This document shows, piece after piece, positions 44,611 through 59,600 of a stretch of 64,000 bases of DNA. A model generated the notes under the pieces. The model did no database searches, was not told the DNA's origin, and saw nothing but the letters and a program-made list of their open reading frames with translations. The position numbers and the translations under genes are program-made. Numbering within the stretch: position 1 is the first letter of the stretch; the number at the start of each line of letters is the position of its first letter. This DNA is from Labyrinthula sp. Ha. Lineage: Eukaryota > Sar > Bigyra > Labyrinthulida > Labyrinthulaceae. Location: positions 310,001 to 374,000 of the forward strand of contig JAALGZ010000017.1 in the NCBI GenBank assembly GCA_015227615.1. Direction: 5' to 3'.

Positions 44611-47600
44611 TTACAATACATATGTTCGCAACAACGTTCCATCACAGTAATTACCAGCATAAGCACAAAATTGCCCTGGACCCTGACTGTTTACAGCACT
44701 CATCCGCACATAATATGCACGACCTGCTGTTAGACTGGTAATTGTGTGAGAATATGAGTCACTATAATCTGCTGAAACATCAAACTGGCCCCTGTGGGGT
44801 AAATTATTATTCGAAAGAAAATCTTGCTGTGTATCCCATTCAACCCGATAAACAGTAACAGGGGTTCCGCCATCCGCTTCGCCGAAATAAAAATGGTTTT
44901 GGCCCATCATGGGCCCACATAGCTCATCTGCGATTGTTGAGTTGGCGCCGCCCCCATAGCAACTTATCCCGTGGTCAGGTATTCGTGGGCCATTCCAATT
45001 TACACTTATTGCACCAGGTTCAGCGGAAATATGGATATTACTTGGCTTGCCAGCTAGCTGATAATGCGGGGCTCGCTTCAATGGGAAACTATTTGCAAAA
45101 GGACCATAACCTACCGAGTTCTTGCAACCCACCCGTGTATAATAATCAACATCCTCCATCAGATTTGTAATAGTGTATGCGAGATCGACAAATACAGACA
45201 ACTCCACATAACCTCGATGTGGTAGATCATACAAGGAGTTAAAAGTTGAAACCCTATCCCATTCTACAGTGCAATACGAGATTTGGTCTCCACCATTAAA
45301 ACTTGGAGGTTTAAAGCTCACAGTAAGCATTGTATCGGAACTCACAACTAGAGAAACTGATACAGGGGCGGATGGTGTTTGCATAGGCTTTTCTCTGGAT
45401 GGGGTAGAAATTTCGGTTGGTCCATAACCTTTTGCATTAAATGCAGAAACCCTTACATAATAGAATTGGCCAGTTACTAAATTCGAAATTGTTACTGTAT
45501 AGGGAGACCCGCCATCAAGATACAGTAAGTCCAAGAAAGAATAGTTTTCCGTGTTAAACAAAGATGAGGTATCATATTCGACACGATACTTTGTAATAAT
45601 TTCACCACCGTCATCTCCATTAGAAAAAAAGACTCTTAGAGTCGTGCCACTCAGAACTTCAAGCTTTACATCGGTTGGTGCATCAGGCGCTTTGGCTGGG
45701 CGAATGGATCCTTGCACATACTGACCAAATGAGTAACCTACACTGTTGTAGGAGAATACACGGAAGAAATAACTTCTACCTTGCTCCAATCCCTCAATTA
45801 GTTGGTTTTCTGTGCATGAGTTGTATTCACTAGCAGCACTAATTTGTTGTATCAATACAAGAGCAAAGTTTTCACCTGATCCGGCGTCTGTCACTAAACT
45901 ATTAGATTCAACTTCAATTTCAAGGTTATGGAGAATATCGTTAAAAGTTATACGCCAAATATGTTCTCCTGGTTCCTGACCGTCTTCACGCGACACCAAT
46001 ACTCCTCCTGATAATCCCAGTTGGGCCAAAAGAAAGTTGACATGACTCTCTATTGACCCTCTCGTATTAGGTTCTGTACACAAGACGTTATTGAAACAGA
46101 AAACATTGTCATAGTTATAGTGTTCTTCCTGAAATAGTGCACTTGCATTGAATGCTATGGAATGTGCAGTCAATGCACTTGAGGCCCCCAACAAGAATTT
46201 TAGTGCAAAAGAGCCCCCAATAATTTTGGTAGCAGGAGTTTGTACTCTAGTCTCAAGAGAAACAGTGTACAACACTGGAAAATTTGGGCATCTTATTTCA
46301 AGTGAACCAGCAAAGCCTGCCGAAGCCACCGATCCAAAACCAGCAGAGGTATCATATTGAATCAAGTATTTAACAACTGGACTTCCGCCGTCACTATCAG
46401 GTGCCTCATAGTAAACGAAGATTGACGTTGCATCATCAGCTTTGTTGAATGCTATCACATTCTTTGGAGGCCCAGGTGCTTGAAGAGCCGGTGCCAGGGA
46501 ATTAGGCATGCTAGACTGAAACGGACCTATTCCCTTGGAACTGATGGCTTCTACTTTAAATAAGTAATCTTCGCCCGTGCTAAGATTAGTAAAAATGTAA
46601 GAGTTGTATTCTGTATCTGCGGATAATACTTGAAATTGGAAGGAATGTGGTGTTTCCCCTGGTTGGCATTGAGGGCATATCAATCTTGAAGAAACAGAAC
46701 TGGGAGGTTGAGCATCTGAATCAGTAAGTTTCATATCTCCATCATAAACAAAACTAGTTGCACCACAGCCCTCATTTTCACCCAAACAATAAAGATCGGT
46801 AGTGTCTACTTCAATAGGTTCCAAGTCAAGATTCGGAAGCAATGGATAGTAGGCGAAGGTTATCAACCAAGAATACTTTCCGTAAATATCGGTCACATTA
46901 GTTTCGATTACCTCAATTGTTCCTGTTGTGGTTAATGATTCAAACGCATCTTTAAGCTCACTGGCAGAAGCGTTATGGGAAATTCGAGGGGACCATTCAG
47001 AAGATTGGAAACGAACTCGGAAAAACCCTTCAATGAACCCTTCTTGGGTGGTAAGAATTTCTAAACGTTGGACCTCAAATGCGCCTCCAGTTCTTACCCC
47101 AGCTTGATGAAGTTGCGTATAAGCTGAGATGTCTCCCGTGCTAACTAAACTGGAGCTGTGTATTTGCAACATGGGCAATCGCCCAGGATTAAGCATTTTG
47201 TCGACAAATGTCACAAGCCACTTGTATCCTCTGTTGGATAAATTATATCTTTCAACAATGCAGTGACCAATGGAGTTCCAACTATTAATTGCCATCAGCG
47301 CAAAACGAAAGTCTGCAGCAGAAACATCAGCGGCCAATTGAATGGAAGAATGGCCATTAAAAAGAAGAAAAAAAGTTCCAGTGATTGGTTCGACCACAGT
47401 TGTTGAGATTGTCACACTCTGAATCTCATAGATTGGGGCCGCTTGATAACTAAAAACTGCATAATATTGTACCTTACTACCACCATCAGAAACAGGTGGT
47501 TCCCATTCTACAGTTATTTCAGTTATGGGTTGAGACTGTTCACTTGGACTGTGCACTTTGACTTTATGGGGAACACCTGGATAGTTTAGCGTAAAGCTAG

Positions 47601-50600
47601 GGTATTTGGTTGCGAGAAAAGGTCCATATCCATCAGTGGACCCATGGGCTATGACACCGTTGTAAGCTGACACCCGAACAAAGTATCGGATACCCGGAAT
47701 CACCGGCTCGCACAATTGCCCGACATATGTATGTATGACAGACCAGGCACCGATGTCATATATATATATCTCAGGAACTGCAGTCAATTTTTTTAGCCGT
47801 GTAGAGTTTATTAGCTCCACCGTGGAACAAAGTGGCCAGCCCCCTGGTCTAGAGTCAAAGTTTTCATTGACGTCCCACTCAATGCGATACTGGAGTAATT
47901 CAGATCCCCCATCACGAGCTGGTGCCTGTATAAGTAGGCGCAGTTTTTTCCCTGAAAGGGGAACAACCTCAACATTAAAGGGTGCTGTTGGTGGTTGTGA
48001 CCTTGTGAGCAGCGATCCAGGAAAAGGAATGCACCATCTAGTATTGTAACCATAATATGGAGCTCTTTGTCTTGGGTTAGTAACTTGTGGGCGAACATCA
48101 TTGAAAGCTGCAATTCGAACAAAATAACGTGTAGAGGTGTTAAGTCCGGTAATAAATGTAAAGAACGGAGGAACTCCAGAAAGTTTCGACTGAACTACTT
48201 CCTGATAACCCAGAGGCTGATTACTACCGGGTCCAGATGAAAACATGTCAGAAAGATCATATTCTAGCTTGTAATGAGAAATTGGGGAACCGCCACTATC
48301 TGATGGTGGCTCAAATTGAATCAGCAAAGAAGAGCTAGAAGAAACAGACATCTCACAATTTTCAGGAGCGCTGGGTATACTCTTGGGGATGCTGGAGAGT
48401 GTCTTTGAAGGCTCTGGCAATGAGAACCCCAAATCGTTTGAAGAGAGCACACGGACGAAATGTCTCAAACCTGCAGATAGATCTGATAGATAGACACACC
48501 CAAAGCATCCTACATAATTATCCATGTCTTTTTCATCAAGGCGAAAAGACTGGCCTCTTAGTATCTCAACTTTTGTGCTATTAGGGTACAACATGCTGGA
48601 CACTACCTCGAGAGATTGAATATTAGATTTAACCCCAAGAAATTTAATTCGCCATTCAAACCCAAAATATCGCAAGAAAACTTGATATTCCCCACTTGCG
48701 CCTTGAAAAGATTTTATTGTTGTAACACTTTCAAGAGAAGCCAAATAAATTTTGTTGTTGGAAACGGTAAAAAGGTGCACAAGATAATTTTCTCGCCCTA
48801 GAATAATTTCCTGACCAGGTGTTAAACTCAAATTATGTTCCCCTGGAAGAGTGATAAAACTCTGCCCTTTAATACAAACTGCAGTTACTCCAGTAGACAA
48901 GACTGTAGGATGTTTCTCCACAGACACAGTTTCTAGAGCAGAAAGAGATTCCAGGCGCGTTTTCATCGAGATGGCAGAAATGTCGGCATCAGCATGGAAG
49001 GATTCCATTGCGAACCCAACTGTGAAGTGCCCAGAATAGAGCATCCCTTGGCTTAAGACCCTTAGAGACACTTGCAGCGCATCTCCAGTGTAATTATGTT
49101 GCAGCAGCCGCAAATCAGGAATATCTCCTCGAACTGAAGCACCTGTGAAGGTGACTAAGAAGCGGAAACCGTGCCCTGAGAGCAAAGAAAACCTTTCTTC
49201 ATGTACTATTATAGCTTGTACTCCGATGTTAGGAAGCAACTCAAGTTGTGTTTTCAATGTTTGCGAGTCAAAGGGCTGGAACATTGGCGTAATCTCTGTT
49301 CTGTTTGCAAACATACAAGAGTCGCAACTATGAGAATCAAACTCCAGTTGAATATAGCCTTGTGCGGTTTGTGGTGATACGGAAACAATGGAGTTCTTGC
49401 AAGTTGATTCGCCACACAAAAATTGTTTTTCACATTGGCTCATAGCAAGCTCGTCTTCCACTTTTAAAGGAAACACTGGTATACCAGGTTTGAATTTCAA
49501 ATTGAAGTTAATTGAGTCACCGCCTTCAATACGACTCACATTATCTATAGAAGAATTTCCTTTCAAGTTAATCATTATCATACTTATGGAGTCCTTAATT
49601 TCCTCGGCAGTTGAGTTAAAATGAAGGCACTTTGAAGCACGATTTCCATATGATAAAATGAACTCCCCTTGAGAAATATTCTCAGTCAAATCCACTGTTA
49701 GGAGTTGGTATGTAGAGAGTGAGCTGATATAAAGCTCTACTATTTCTGGCTCACCATAAGATGAGGTTCTAATCACCTGCTCATTAAGAAAATCTGAAGC
49801 TTGCAGGTCCAAGGCACCATATGAATCGCTTTCAAAGTCCTCGTCTAAGTCATACTCTATGCGGAATGTCTGGAGGTTATAGTTTTCAACACCACTTACA
49901 TCAAACGACAGGACAAGTGATGTTGATGAGCCCATGTGAGCTCTAGCAGAACGAAACACCTTAATCGCTGCACCCTGACCAGATAACAAAGAATTAAAAA
50001 TCTTTATAAGAGGTATTTCTGTATTGGTCGGCATGTACTCAAAGGTGACAGCCCATTGCGAAACTAGACCCATACTGTCAACATATTTTGTGACACTTAC
50101 GCCATGTACAGTAGGCAATTCATTCAGTAAATTCTGAAGTTCTAGAGCTGTTACGTTGTATGCACAACTTTGTGCAACATGACCTTCAAATTCAAGTCTA
50201 AATTTACCAGAAACTTGGTTTCCCTTACTAACTTCTGCCACCTTCATAAGCGCATTTGGTCCCCTGAGCGAGGAGGAGAACGTGATCATAGGGATATCAC
50301 CAGCAGGTGCTAAGAAAGTTAAGAACCAAGTATACTGCCCAGCCCCTTGGGCTGTTCTAGAAACTGTGATGACGTAATCATCGTTCATCCTTGATAGCTC
50401 CTCCTCTAACTCAAGAGCTGAAACATCTGACATTAATGTGTTTGTTGTATGTCCCCCAACTTGGAGCGAGAAATTTCCAGAGACCTCACTCCCATTTATT
50501 ATTGTTTGCGTAGTGCAGGTATCTGTGGCAAATAAAGCTCTACACGTCATAGGAGAAAGGTTACCAACAAAACCTTGCAAAGCTAGTGAAAGAACAATTA

Positions 50601-53600
50601 TTAGTGAAGAATCAATTTCTTGCAGACTTTTCCGAACAAATATATCTTCCATCAATGGCAACCTCTGTATCTTCATCTCCAATTCTTGAACAGTTTCATT
50701 TCCATGTATCAACAAATCTTCTTGTGTTGATGGCCGTAAATCAAAGCAAGGCTCAGAAGATGAGCTCATGTTCCTGCAGAACGGAAGGACAGAATCATTA
50801 TGCATGACCAATGGCAGGGACTGGGGACAAAGGATGATCCTATATCTTTTTATTGCCACATGAGATGCAGTAAAGACTAGTACGTCACAACCTACTTCAA
50901 CAATCGCTAGAATTGCTTTCTTAAGGTCACTATTGGAGTAGTTTTCTATGAATCGGATACATGAAGACTTTCGGTTACCCAGTGATATAACAACACACTT
51001 CGGTGGATACTCATTTCCGTTGTTCCTTATCTCCAAGAAATATTGAGTGGAAGAGAGCCAAACCCAACCATTTCCATCGGAATAATAAAACCCTAAGTCA
51101 AAAGAATGTTCGGACGTATTACGGCCTAAGAAGAGGTTAATCTGCTGCACCTCATGAAAGATTTCCACGGAGGTATATACTACTTGAACCTCTGGTACAT
51201 ACTTACCTCCAACAACAATGGTCTGAATTTCAAAACTGGGTAGTGCGGCACCCAGGTGAACCAATGATGGTTGGCTTGGCACGGTACGTGGTCTGTCCTT
51301 CACAACACCAGCTGAGTACTGACCAATATAAGTATTTGAAGCAAACGCAACTTGAAAAAAATATGTCTTATCTTGGCTTAGTCCATCAACAACGGCAGAG
51401 GTGGGAAGGTAACCATTCACAACGGTGTGAATTCTGAAAGAGGCATTTTCACCTTGAAGAAAAGTTGTTCCTGCAGAAAATCCTTTATTTGGCCCGATAA
51501 AGGACTGGTATTTAGTTTTCCAAGCGTGCCCTGAAACTTTACATATTTTGTTCTTAAGTCTGTCGCCGCCTCTATGTATGAGCCGCTCACTTCCTCCCCC
51601 GGTAACTTCCCCGTCGCTACGTAATACCTTAGCTAGAAGCAGAATGTTCGCATTGCCTTGTTGAATTTCTGTTACTTCGACCGCTGCATCAAGAGATACA
51701 CTTAGAACAACCAGTTCAAGCAAAGGCATATCTCCTTCAACTTGAGTTGCATCGAACGTAATCGTCCAAAATCTTGTTGTAGTGGTCTGCACGTATTGAA
51801 CAGAAACACCATATAGCCCAATATTTGGAAATGACCATAGAGCCTGCTCAAGTGTAACCCTTGGATTGAGATCCTTAGACAAACTTACTTGGCCGGAAGC
51901 AACAGTTTGTGTAACGCAGTGTGAACAACTAGAAGTATCAAATCGGATCTTAAGTTCTCCTTCCATAACCGATAAAAATTTTGAGTCATTACTAAAAGAA
52001 CAACCTCTATCATTACCGTTGCTTGAGAGCTTCATCCAGGCCTTGGAAGGCTGACGCAGCACTATTATCCACTCATATCCTCCGTGCAATGCCTGTGAGT
52101 ATACATTAGAGACGTTTAAGCTGGGGAAGGAGGTGCTGACTTCATCATAAACAGTCTGGTTGCTTGCATTCCATTCAAGGCAGGGAGTCATTGCCCCATT
52201 TAAGAGTAAGGAATATTCGGATGACTGAGCAGCAAAGAAAGCCTGCTTTTTTCCAGTATTCATTATAGTAACTTGCTGTATTTCAGGAAGTACTAGCTGA
52301 GAATCACCAAGGTCTTGATCATCCTCGATGTTTTCGGCAAAAGATGCATTGGATGGTATTAAGTCAGTACATGGTGACCCTATTTTTAACTTTAGACTAG
52401 AATTATTTGTCAATAAAGGCGCCTTATACCTTACAATAAGTGAGATACCTGAATCTGGATAGTCATAATATATTGGGCTCTTTGTCACCACCAGAAAGCT
52501 AAAATTGAATGCTTCTGTTATAGATTGTTTCATGCTTAATTCTGAGGCATTCATTTCAATGCATCTTGTAAGAGCAGAGGCAAACTCAAACTTGAAACCT
52601 ACAGAATCAATTGTTTCACCACGCACGGCAGCAGACAGAACAAATCGTTGACGGCGAAGAGAACTCCCAAAGACTGTAAAGTGCGGTGGTATTATATAGG
52701 CAGCAACAGAATGTTGAGTATCCCCAGTGAAAGGGACTTGAACTCCATCTCGTCGAAGCCCAAATTCCTTGTAACTATTTCCTTCTGAAAGGATTGAAAT
52801 AGTTACCTTAACAGAAGAATCACAACGCTGTTGAAGAGTTGCGTCGCAACCAAGAAACAGGTCGTCTACCTTAAGTGGCGCTATTATGCTCTGATATTCA
52901 TTCCCAATAAAATGAATTGTATAATTCGTTGTCAACCTCTCATTGACTGCATAAATCTGAAAGCTTCCCGGAGTCAAAATATCTTGGAGATAAATTTCCA
53001 ATTGAGATTGGGTCACATTTGTGTATATGCAATCAGTTCTCTTGAGTTGATACAAGAGACGAAAACCACAGTTGATAATCGAGTCATTAGATCTGAACAC
53101 CGTTATAGTGTGGACAGCTACCCCTGTATCTACTTCATATACTTGTCCCTGGATACGCACAAGATCACCTGTTTTAATGTATGGGCGCAAATTATATCTC
53201 GAAAGAACTATTGAACTCCCACTAGTTACAATAAGATCACTTGATGGAATTAACTCATCTCCAGTCGCTTCAAGTTGGGAGTTAATGCATTCAGTGTTAC
53301 TACATGCAAGCCGAAACACATCGCCAGGAGCTAGCAACTTGCGAATGGAAACGCTAGAAACCAAATATGAATTTCCATGCCTTAAGTCAACGGTTCCCGG
53401 AAGGCAATGCTGAAGGGACAAGAAGCGTGAAACTCGAACATTCCCTGCCTCTTTCATTTCATTTACTTGATGTTCAAGTGCAGTAGACGTAACATCATAA
53501 CTTAAGAAGTCTGTTTTTGTTTGTGCGAACTCCAATGCAAAAGAACCTCCGAGAGGTTCTGTACCGTCCTTGAACGTGGATACTGATACTTTGACCTCAT

Positions 53601-56600
53601 TTCCCTGTAAGAATGAATTCTGAACAAACAGCGGTGAGAGGTTACCTGACCCAGGAGGCCACGTTGATCCCGCAAACATACCTGGACTTCTCAGAAATGT
53701 AATGGCCCATAAGAAGCCACCTCGTTGTATTCCGCTAGTGACATTTTCATTTCCCCAACCAGCCAATTTTGGGCTAGGATAATGTGTGCGAGAAACTACC
53801 ACGTACAAATTTCTACGTAGAGAAGAAAGTTTAGATTGGAAACTCCAAGCACTTTCATTGAACCAAAGTCGTTTATGCTCTACTTCTTGCTCAGAAAGCG
53901 CTAGGTCAAAATATCCAGAAAGACCCGCTGTTCCTTTTGAGGCCTCAAACACAACAAGACTTTTAGTTTCATTCTGCCCAGTTTCCGTTAGCAAGGAATC
54001 ATTTCCCAATAATAAGGCCATGTCCCCACTTCCTGATGGATATTGGTTGGGATTATCTGAGAAAGTAATGTGCCACGTCCTGGCTCCATAAACTCCAATA
54101 TTATTAGACACAACTTTTACATGTCTTATATCAGATAATTTTTCCAGAGCATCTCTCATATTTGCTGATGACGAGTTCCAACTAAGTAGATCAGTCGATT
54201 CGCTTTCAAATAGTAGTGTAAAATGACCTCTGAGGATATTCCCCTTTGATACTTCCTCGACCACCACTGAAGTGTTCTCACCAGTTAATCGGTTGTACTC
54301 TGATGAAAACAACGGAACATCACCTGGACTCAAACATTGACCATTATCAGAGCAGACGTCAGCAAGAAATGTAATGAACCACCGATAACTTCCACTGCTA
54401 CCTGATACTGTAGAAAACTCATCAACATCGCTTCTTGAAACCCTGATATCTCCAATGTTTGGCATTGATTCAAGAACTTCCTCCACCGATTCCCCTTTTC
54501 TGTTTGTACTTGCAGCAAAGGCAGCAGAATGGGGAGCGTTGTGCTTTAAAAACAGACTGGTCGACAGTAATTTTTCCTTCATGAAGTCTGACATGGTTGA
54601 ATCTAATTTTAACCTAAAACTTCCTGAGAGCGGGATAGTGCCTTTTCTTCTCTCTTGCACGTCGCAAGCGGCTAAACCAATTTCTGTATTCGTTGTAAAA
54701 AGAGTTTCGCTAGTTCTACAACTAAATAATGAAACATCTCCAACGTTTATTCCCCAACTCTTGGAGAAACCAGATGGCCAACATTCGTTTCCATGATCAA
54801 TTCCGTCATGGGTTTCAGCGTTGATGAACTTAATTTCCCAGCAGAAACTGTTCACCTGAGCCGATTTCGTTGCATTTTGATATCTTTGCACAACTACATT
54901 ACCTATGTGCGGATGAGCTTCTAACATAGATTCAACTTCCTCAACACTTGACTGAAATGACAATGGAGCTGTGTGTATTCCTTCTAGATCAAGTGTAAAG
55001 CTTCCATATAGCTCGTTACCTTCAGTTATTGTTAGAAAACTGACATATGAGCCTGTTCCAGTCAAGTAGTTGCATTCGCCAAATTCATTCGTAGAAAAGT
55101 GTACGTGGCATATGGTGTCACCAGAGCAAACTATAGGTGTACAAATTTCGGCTTCGAGAGCCATTTCTACCTGTCTTGGTTGCCCTTTGTCATCAAGGAA
55201 CCTAATATTGAAACTGTACCCAAATCCAGAAGATAAGTCTCCAAGGCCTTCCCTTTCTATGAAGACATTAGCCAGCTCAAGTTCATCCATTAGTAAAGAC
55301 TCGAGAAAACTAGCTGAAGAATGCCAGGGAATGCATGTGCTAGTAGCTGAACCATTCCAAGACAACCTGTAGGAACCAGATATCACTTCATTATCAGCTT
55401 CTAATATAAGAAGTTGTTGATGAGCACAGGTGAAAGGGGTATAGAGTTGTTGAACATTTCCTCCAACCATTTGTCCAGTAAATGTAATATAAAAAGTTAC
55501 CCCAAGGCTCTGGTCTTTTTCAGAAATTGTCACCGAGACATTGTCAATATCTGGAATGGTCTCAAGTTCATTTTTCAGCTCGGTAGCGGAGATGTTATGG
55601 AGTAAGAACTTGGTTTCATTTTGTATGACTGATGACTTTGCCCTAAACCCCAACTTGAATACTCCACCTACTTCATTGCCTTTGACTACTTCGGAAACAT
55701 TTACAAAGGTGCTCCCTTGAGAAACTAAACGTTGTGAATTAATTGGTCGGGAATTAGGTACATCGCCCCCAAGGGTAAGAAATTGAATAGTCCATTGGTA
55801 CCCACCACTCCAGCTCTGAAAATCTCCATCTGGTAAGAAACGGTCCCTAGTAACATGAAGATCTCCAATTCCGGGAAGCAGTTCAAACCTATCTTTGACC
55901 TCAATGGCGGAGCTGTTATGAGCCAAGGAAACATTTGTTTCGTTCCACGAAACAACAAAACTTCCTGATATAAAACTTCCTTCTTGCAGTGTAGAGACAG
56001 TACACCTCTGTCCGTTCCCACTAGACACCCCATATATCTCATTGTTAAGAGACAAATTTTGCTGAATATTGCACTTTAGTTCCGGCACATTACCATCATT
56101 TCCCCTAAATGTAATGTCCCAACTAGAACCTCCTACTCCATCGTCTAAACTTGACTTTACAATTTCTACCGGTGCAAATATTGAGGACAGGAACTCGAGC
56201 TTCTCTTTCACAGAGGTGCCACTAATGCCGCTCCCAGGTGCCTGCACTTCAAGTGAACCAGTAACTTCAACACTTCCCAAAGTTGGAACGGAAGAAAGTG
56301 AATCGTCAATAGAAAGCTCAAATGTCCCAATTGGATCGAGCTCATTACCATCGACACAGTGTTTTTTTTCCATTTGAGTTGAACACGGATAGGTTGAAAC
56401 GCTTGGGTTGTCACCTTCAAGCCCAGCGTAGCTAACATGTAGAGCTTTTTTTGCTATGTTTCCTGCAACATCAAGACTCGTAAAGTTCAATACCCATAGC
56501 ACACCCTCGCCTTCTGCACCTTGATGAAAATACTCCGAGACTGCAACACCATTGTTAACATTGCTAAGTAAGTTAATTTCACTGGAAAGTGTATTGGGTA

Positions 56601-59600
56601 CAAATGGATTGAAGAGTGGTGTGCTTAAGTTGGCTTTAATCGCGCAAAGGTTACATAGAGTTGTATCGAAGGAAAGGGCAATTAACCCTTGTCGGTTTTC
56701 ACTCTCGATTACACGGTTGGGTGATCCACAGTCACCATTTTCAAGACAAGTAAATAATCCACAACTCTGAACGTCAACACCAAAGGTTAATGTTTCAGGT
56801 GATAAAGTCCCGGCAAAGTATATTCGATATTTGGTTGTCGAGAGGGTTGCTGAGACCTGTTGAACCTCCACATCTGCTCCTGATAAAGATTCCAACATCT
56901 CTTCTAATGAAGCCCCAGTCGGATTATCTAAATCTCGAACGGGTAACTCATCCCACGAAAAACAACGGGTCGGTCCATAGCTTCCATACATTAAGCTAGC
57001 ACCCGGTCTAACGCCATCCTGCTTCTTTGAAAGAGAAAATACAGCAGCATCACCTCGTGTGCTACTAGATATCAAGCCAAAAAAGCTAGCGTTATCTAAG
57101 GATATTTCCAAAGAAGGAATGCTCCCTCGAACTGAAGGTCCTGCGAAAGTAATAAGCCAAGAACCACCCTCAACGGTGTTTCCAGGAAAAAAGGATACAG
57201 TAATATCACCTGATAGCACATTTGGTAATTCATTTAGAGCATTCTGTAAATTAAGGCGGGTTAACTCACCAGATATATGAGTGTAACCAACTTCTTTATA
57301 GTAACACAGTATACAGTTACTGGAATTAAACCTCAGGTATAGTGGACTAGAAACAAGATTTGCAGCATCTATTGCAGCTTCTTGGGAATAGCATTGCAAG
57401 TTCTCTGAACCACACCTAAACTCATTACACCCAGTTATTGTGTGGTCTAGAGTGATTTGCAACATTGGTCTCTCCAGCATACCAACCTGAAAGAACAATT
57501 GGTACAGAATTTCGCGATTGACATCAATCATGCTTTTGGTGACAAGGACTGGGTCAGTCGATAACCTGTTAATTTCATTCGAGAGTTCAACTGCGGTTGC
57601 ATTCCACCCAACACAACCAGAGGTAGTACCATTATACGTTAGTCTATATCCACCGTAATTACCTTCTGTAACTGCAACGACTGCTGTTCCTGTACTGTTA
57701 ACCAGGCTATCCTCTATCTGAAGTAGAGGTACGTTGCCATAGTATGGACTAAATGTTATACGCCAGGATATACTATCACTAGATAGCACATAACTGTCAT
57801 CAACTTCAACCCCATAAGCTGAGAACTGGCTAAAGGAAGAGAGGTTAGAGTTCTTTACACCATTTGACGTTATATCAATATGGCCTGTTGACTGTACCCC
57901 AAAATAACTGAGGAAAGAAGTTGAGGAATCCAGCGAAGATGAGTTGAAAAAAAGCCTGAAAGTTCCACCTATATCAAGCGGAAAAACTCCGTATAAGTAA
58001 ATAACTTGTACTTCCGATTGCATTTTGAGCTCAGAAGCCGTCCTCAGAGTTAAGTTTTGAGTCGCCATAGGATCCTCAATCTTGAGCTCTTGAACCTCAT
58101 CCTCTACATCTATAGATGAATTACCAATAAAAGTTAGATATTGAGTTTTTCTGGGTTCAGTAATTTCAAGTGCCTGAATCTCAGTTTCTCTAGTAGCTGT
58201 CAGGGTGACTCTTTGGACTTCATCTATGTGCTCAGTAGAAGTAGTAATGGTCTGAACCTCATCAATGTCCAAGGCAGATACAACTACTTGCTGAACTTCA
58301 TCAATGTCTTGCGTGTCAGTACAAACCTCTTGAATTTCACCCAAGACGGTGTTCCCTTGTGTGGTTATGCTTTGAACTTCATCGCGACCTACAACAGAAG
58401 TAGCAACGGTTTGTTCTTCGTTCTTTACAGCAACAGTCACCAAAATCTGTTGAACTTCGGGTGAAGCTGTAGAAAAACTGCTTATGAAATCGACACCTTT
58501 TACGATATTGAGGACTGAAGTTCCGAGAGCTATTGGCTCTAGATGACAGCTGAATATATTCGTAACGTAACACACACTATCGTCTGCAAGAGAAACGTGA
58601 AGATCACTACCAGTTGTTCGAACAACTCGAAAGAAAAGTAATAAATGATTCTCCATTTGCTCTATTCTTTCCAACTCGACAGAGGCCGTAAGAGATTGAA
58701 GTGTTGAAGAAAAAACGTTGTTTGTTTGCTCCGGTGATGCACTGCAGTTCACGTCTGGAGTCTCATATCTACCTAGGAATAGACGATAAGAGCAATTTGA
58801 GCTCACTGTTGTACTATTATGTTGCACAATTGAAAGTTTGTACACTGAGTCAAAGATATTAGTTAGGTCCCAGGCAATATAAACACTAGAAAATGTTTCT
58901 CCACCATCATACACAGGTAAGTTCCAGGATAACCGAATGGATTTTTTCGATAAAGGGAAAGAAGACAGATTCCTAGGCATCGACGGGGGTACAACCTGTG
59001 GGATGACAAAAGAAGGATCCGCATAAGCAGCAGCACCCCATCCTAGCTCATTGAAAGCAGATACTCGAAAGTAGAATTCACGTTGAGAAAAGTAGTCATC
59101 TTCTTTGCCTGAGAATACATCCCTACTTCCAATGACATAATTTCTTGTTTTCGCGCTAACAAACACACCCTTAGGTGGAGGGGGTAAGTCAAAGTCATCA
59201 TCCCACTCTACCAGATACTGTAGTATATCTCTTCCGCCATCACCCCCAAACTCTAATCCTTCCACTGTTGGGGGTTGCCATGATATCTCAACCTGTGCGT
59301 TCGATCTTACAAGCAGGGCCACATTCTCAACAGGACCAGGAGGGCTAGGCCGAGGCTGCACTGGTGAAGGGAACACCATAAGAAACGGACTGAAACCGAA
59401 GGAATTATGTGCACGTATTCTAAAGTAGTAAGGTTCCTCTGTTCTAACTACAAGATTATAATAAAAAGGTCCCAACTCGGAATCGGGATAAAAGCTATGT
59501 TGATAACCTGAAAAAAGGATATTTGCAAAAGATTCTTCAGTATCCCATTCAATGATGTACATATCTATGGGAGCACCAAAAACATTTTGCGGTTCGGCCC

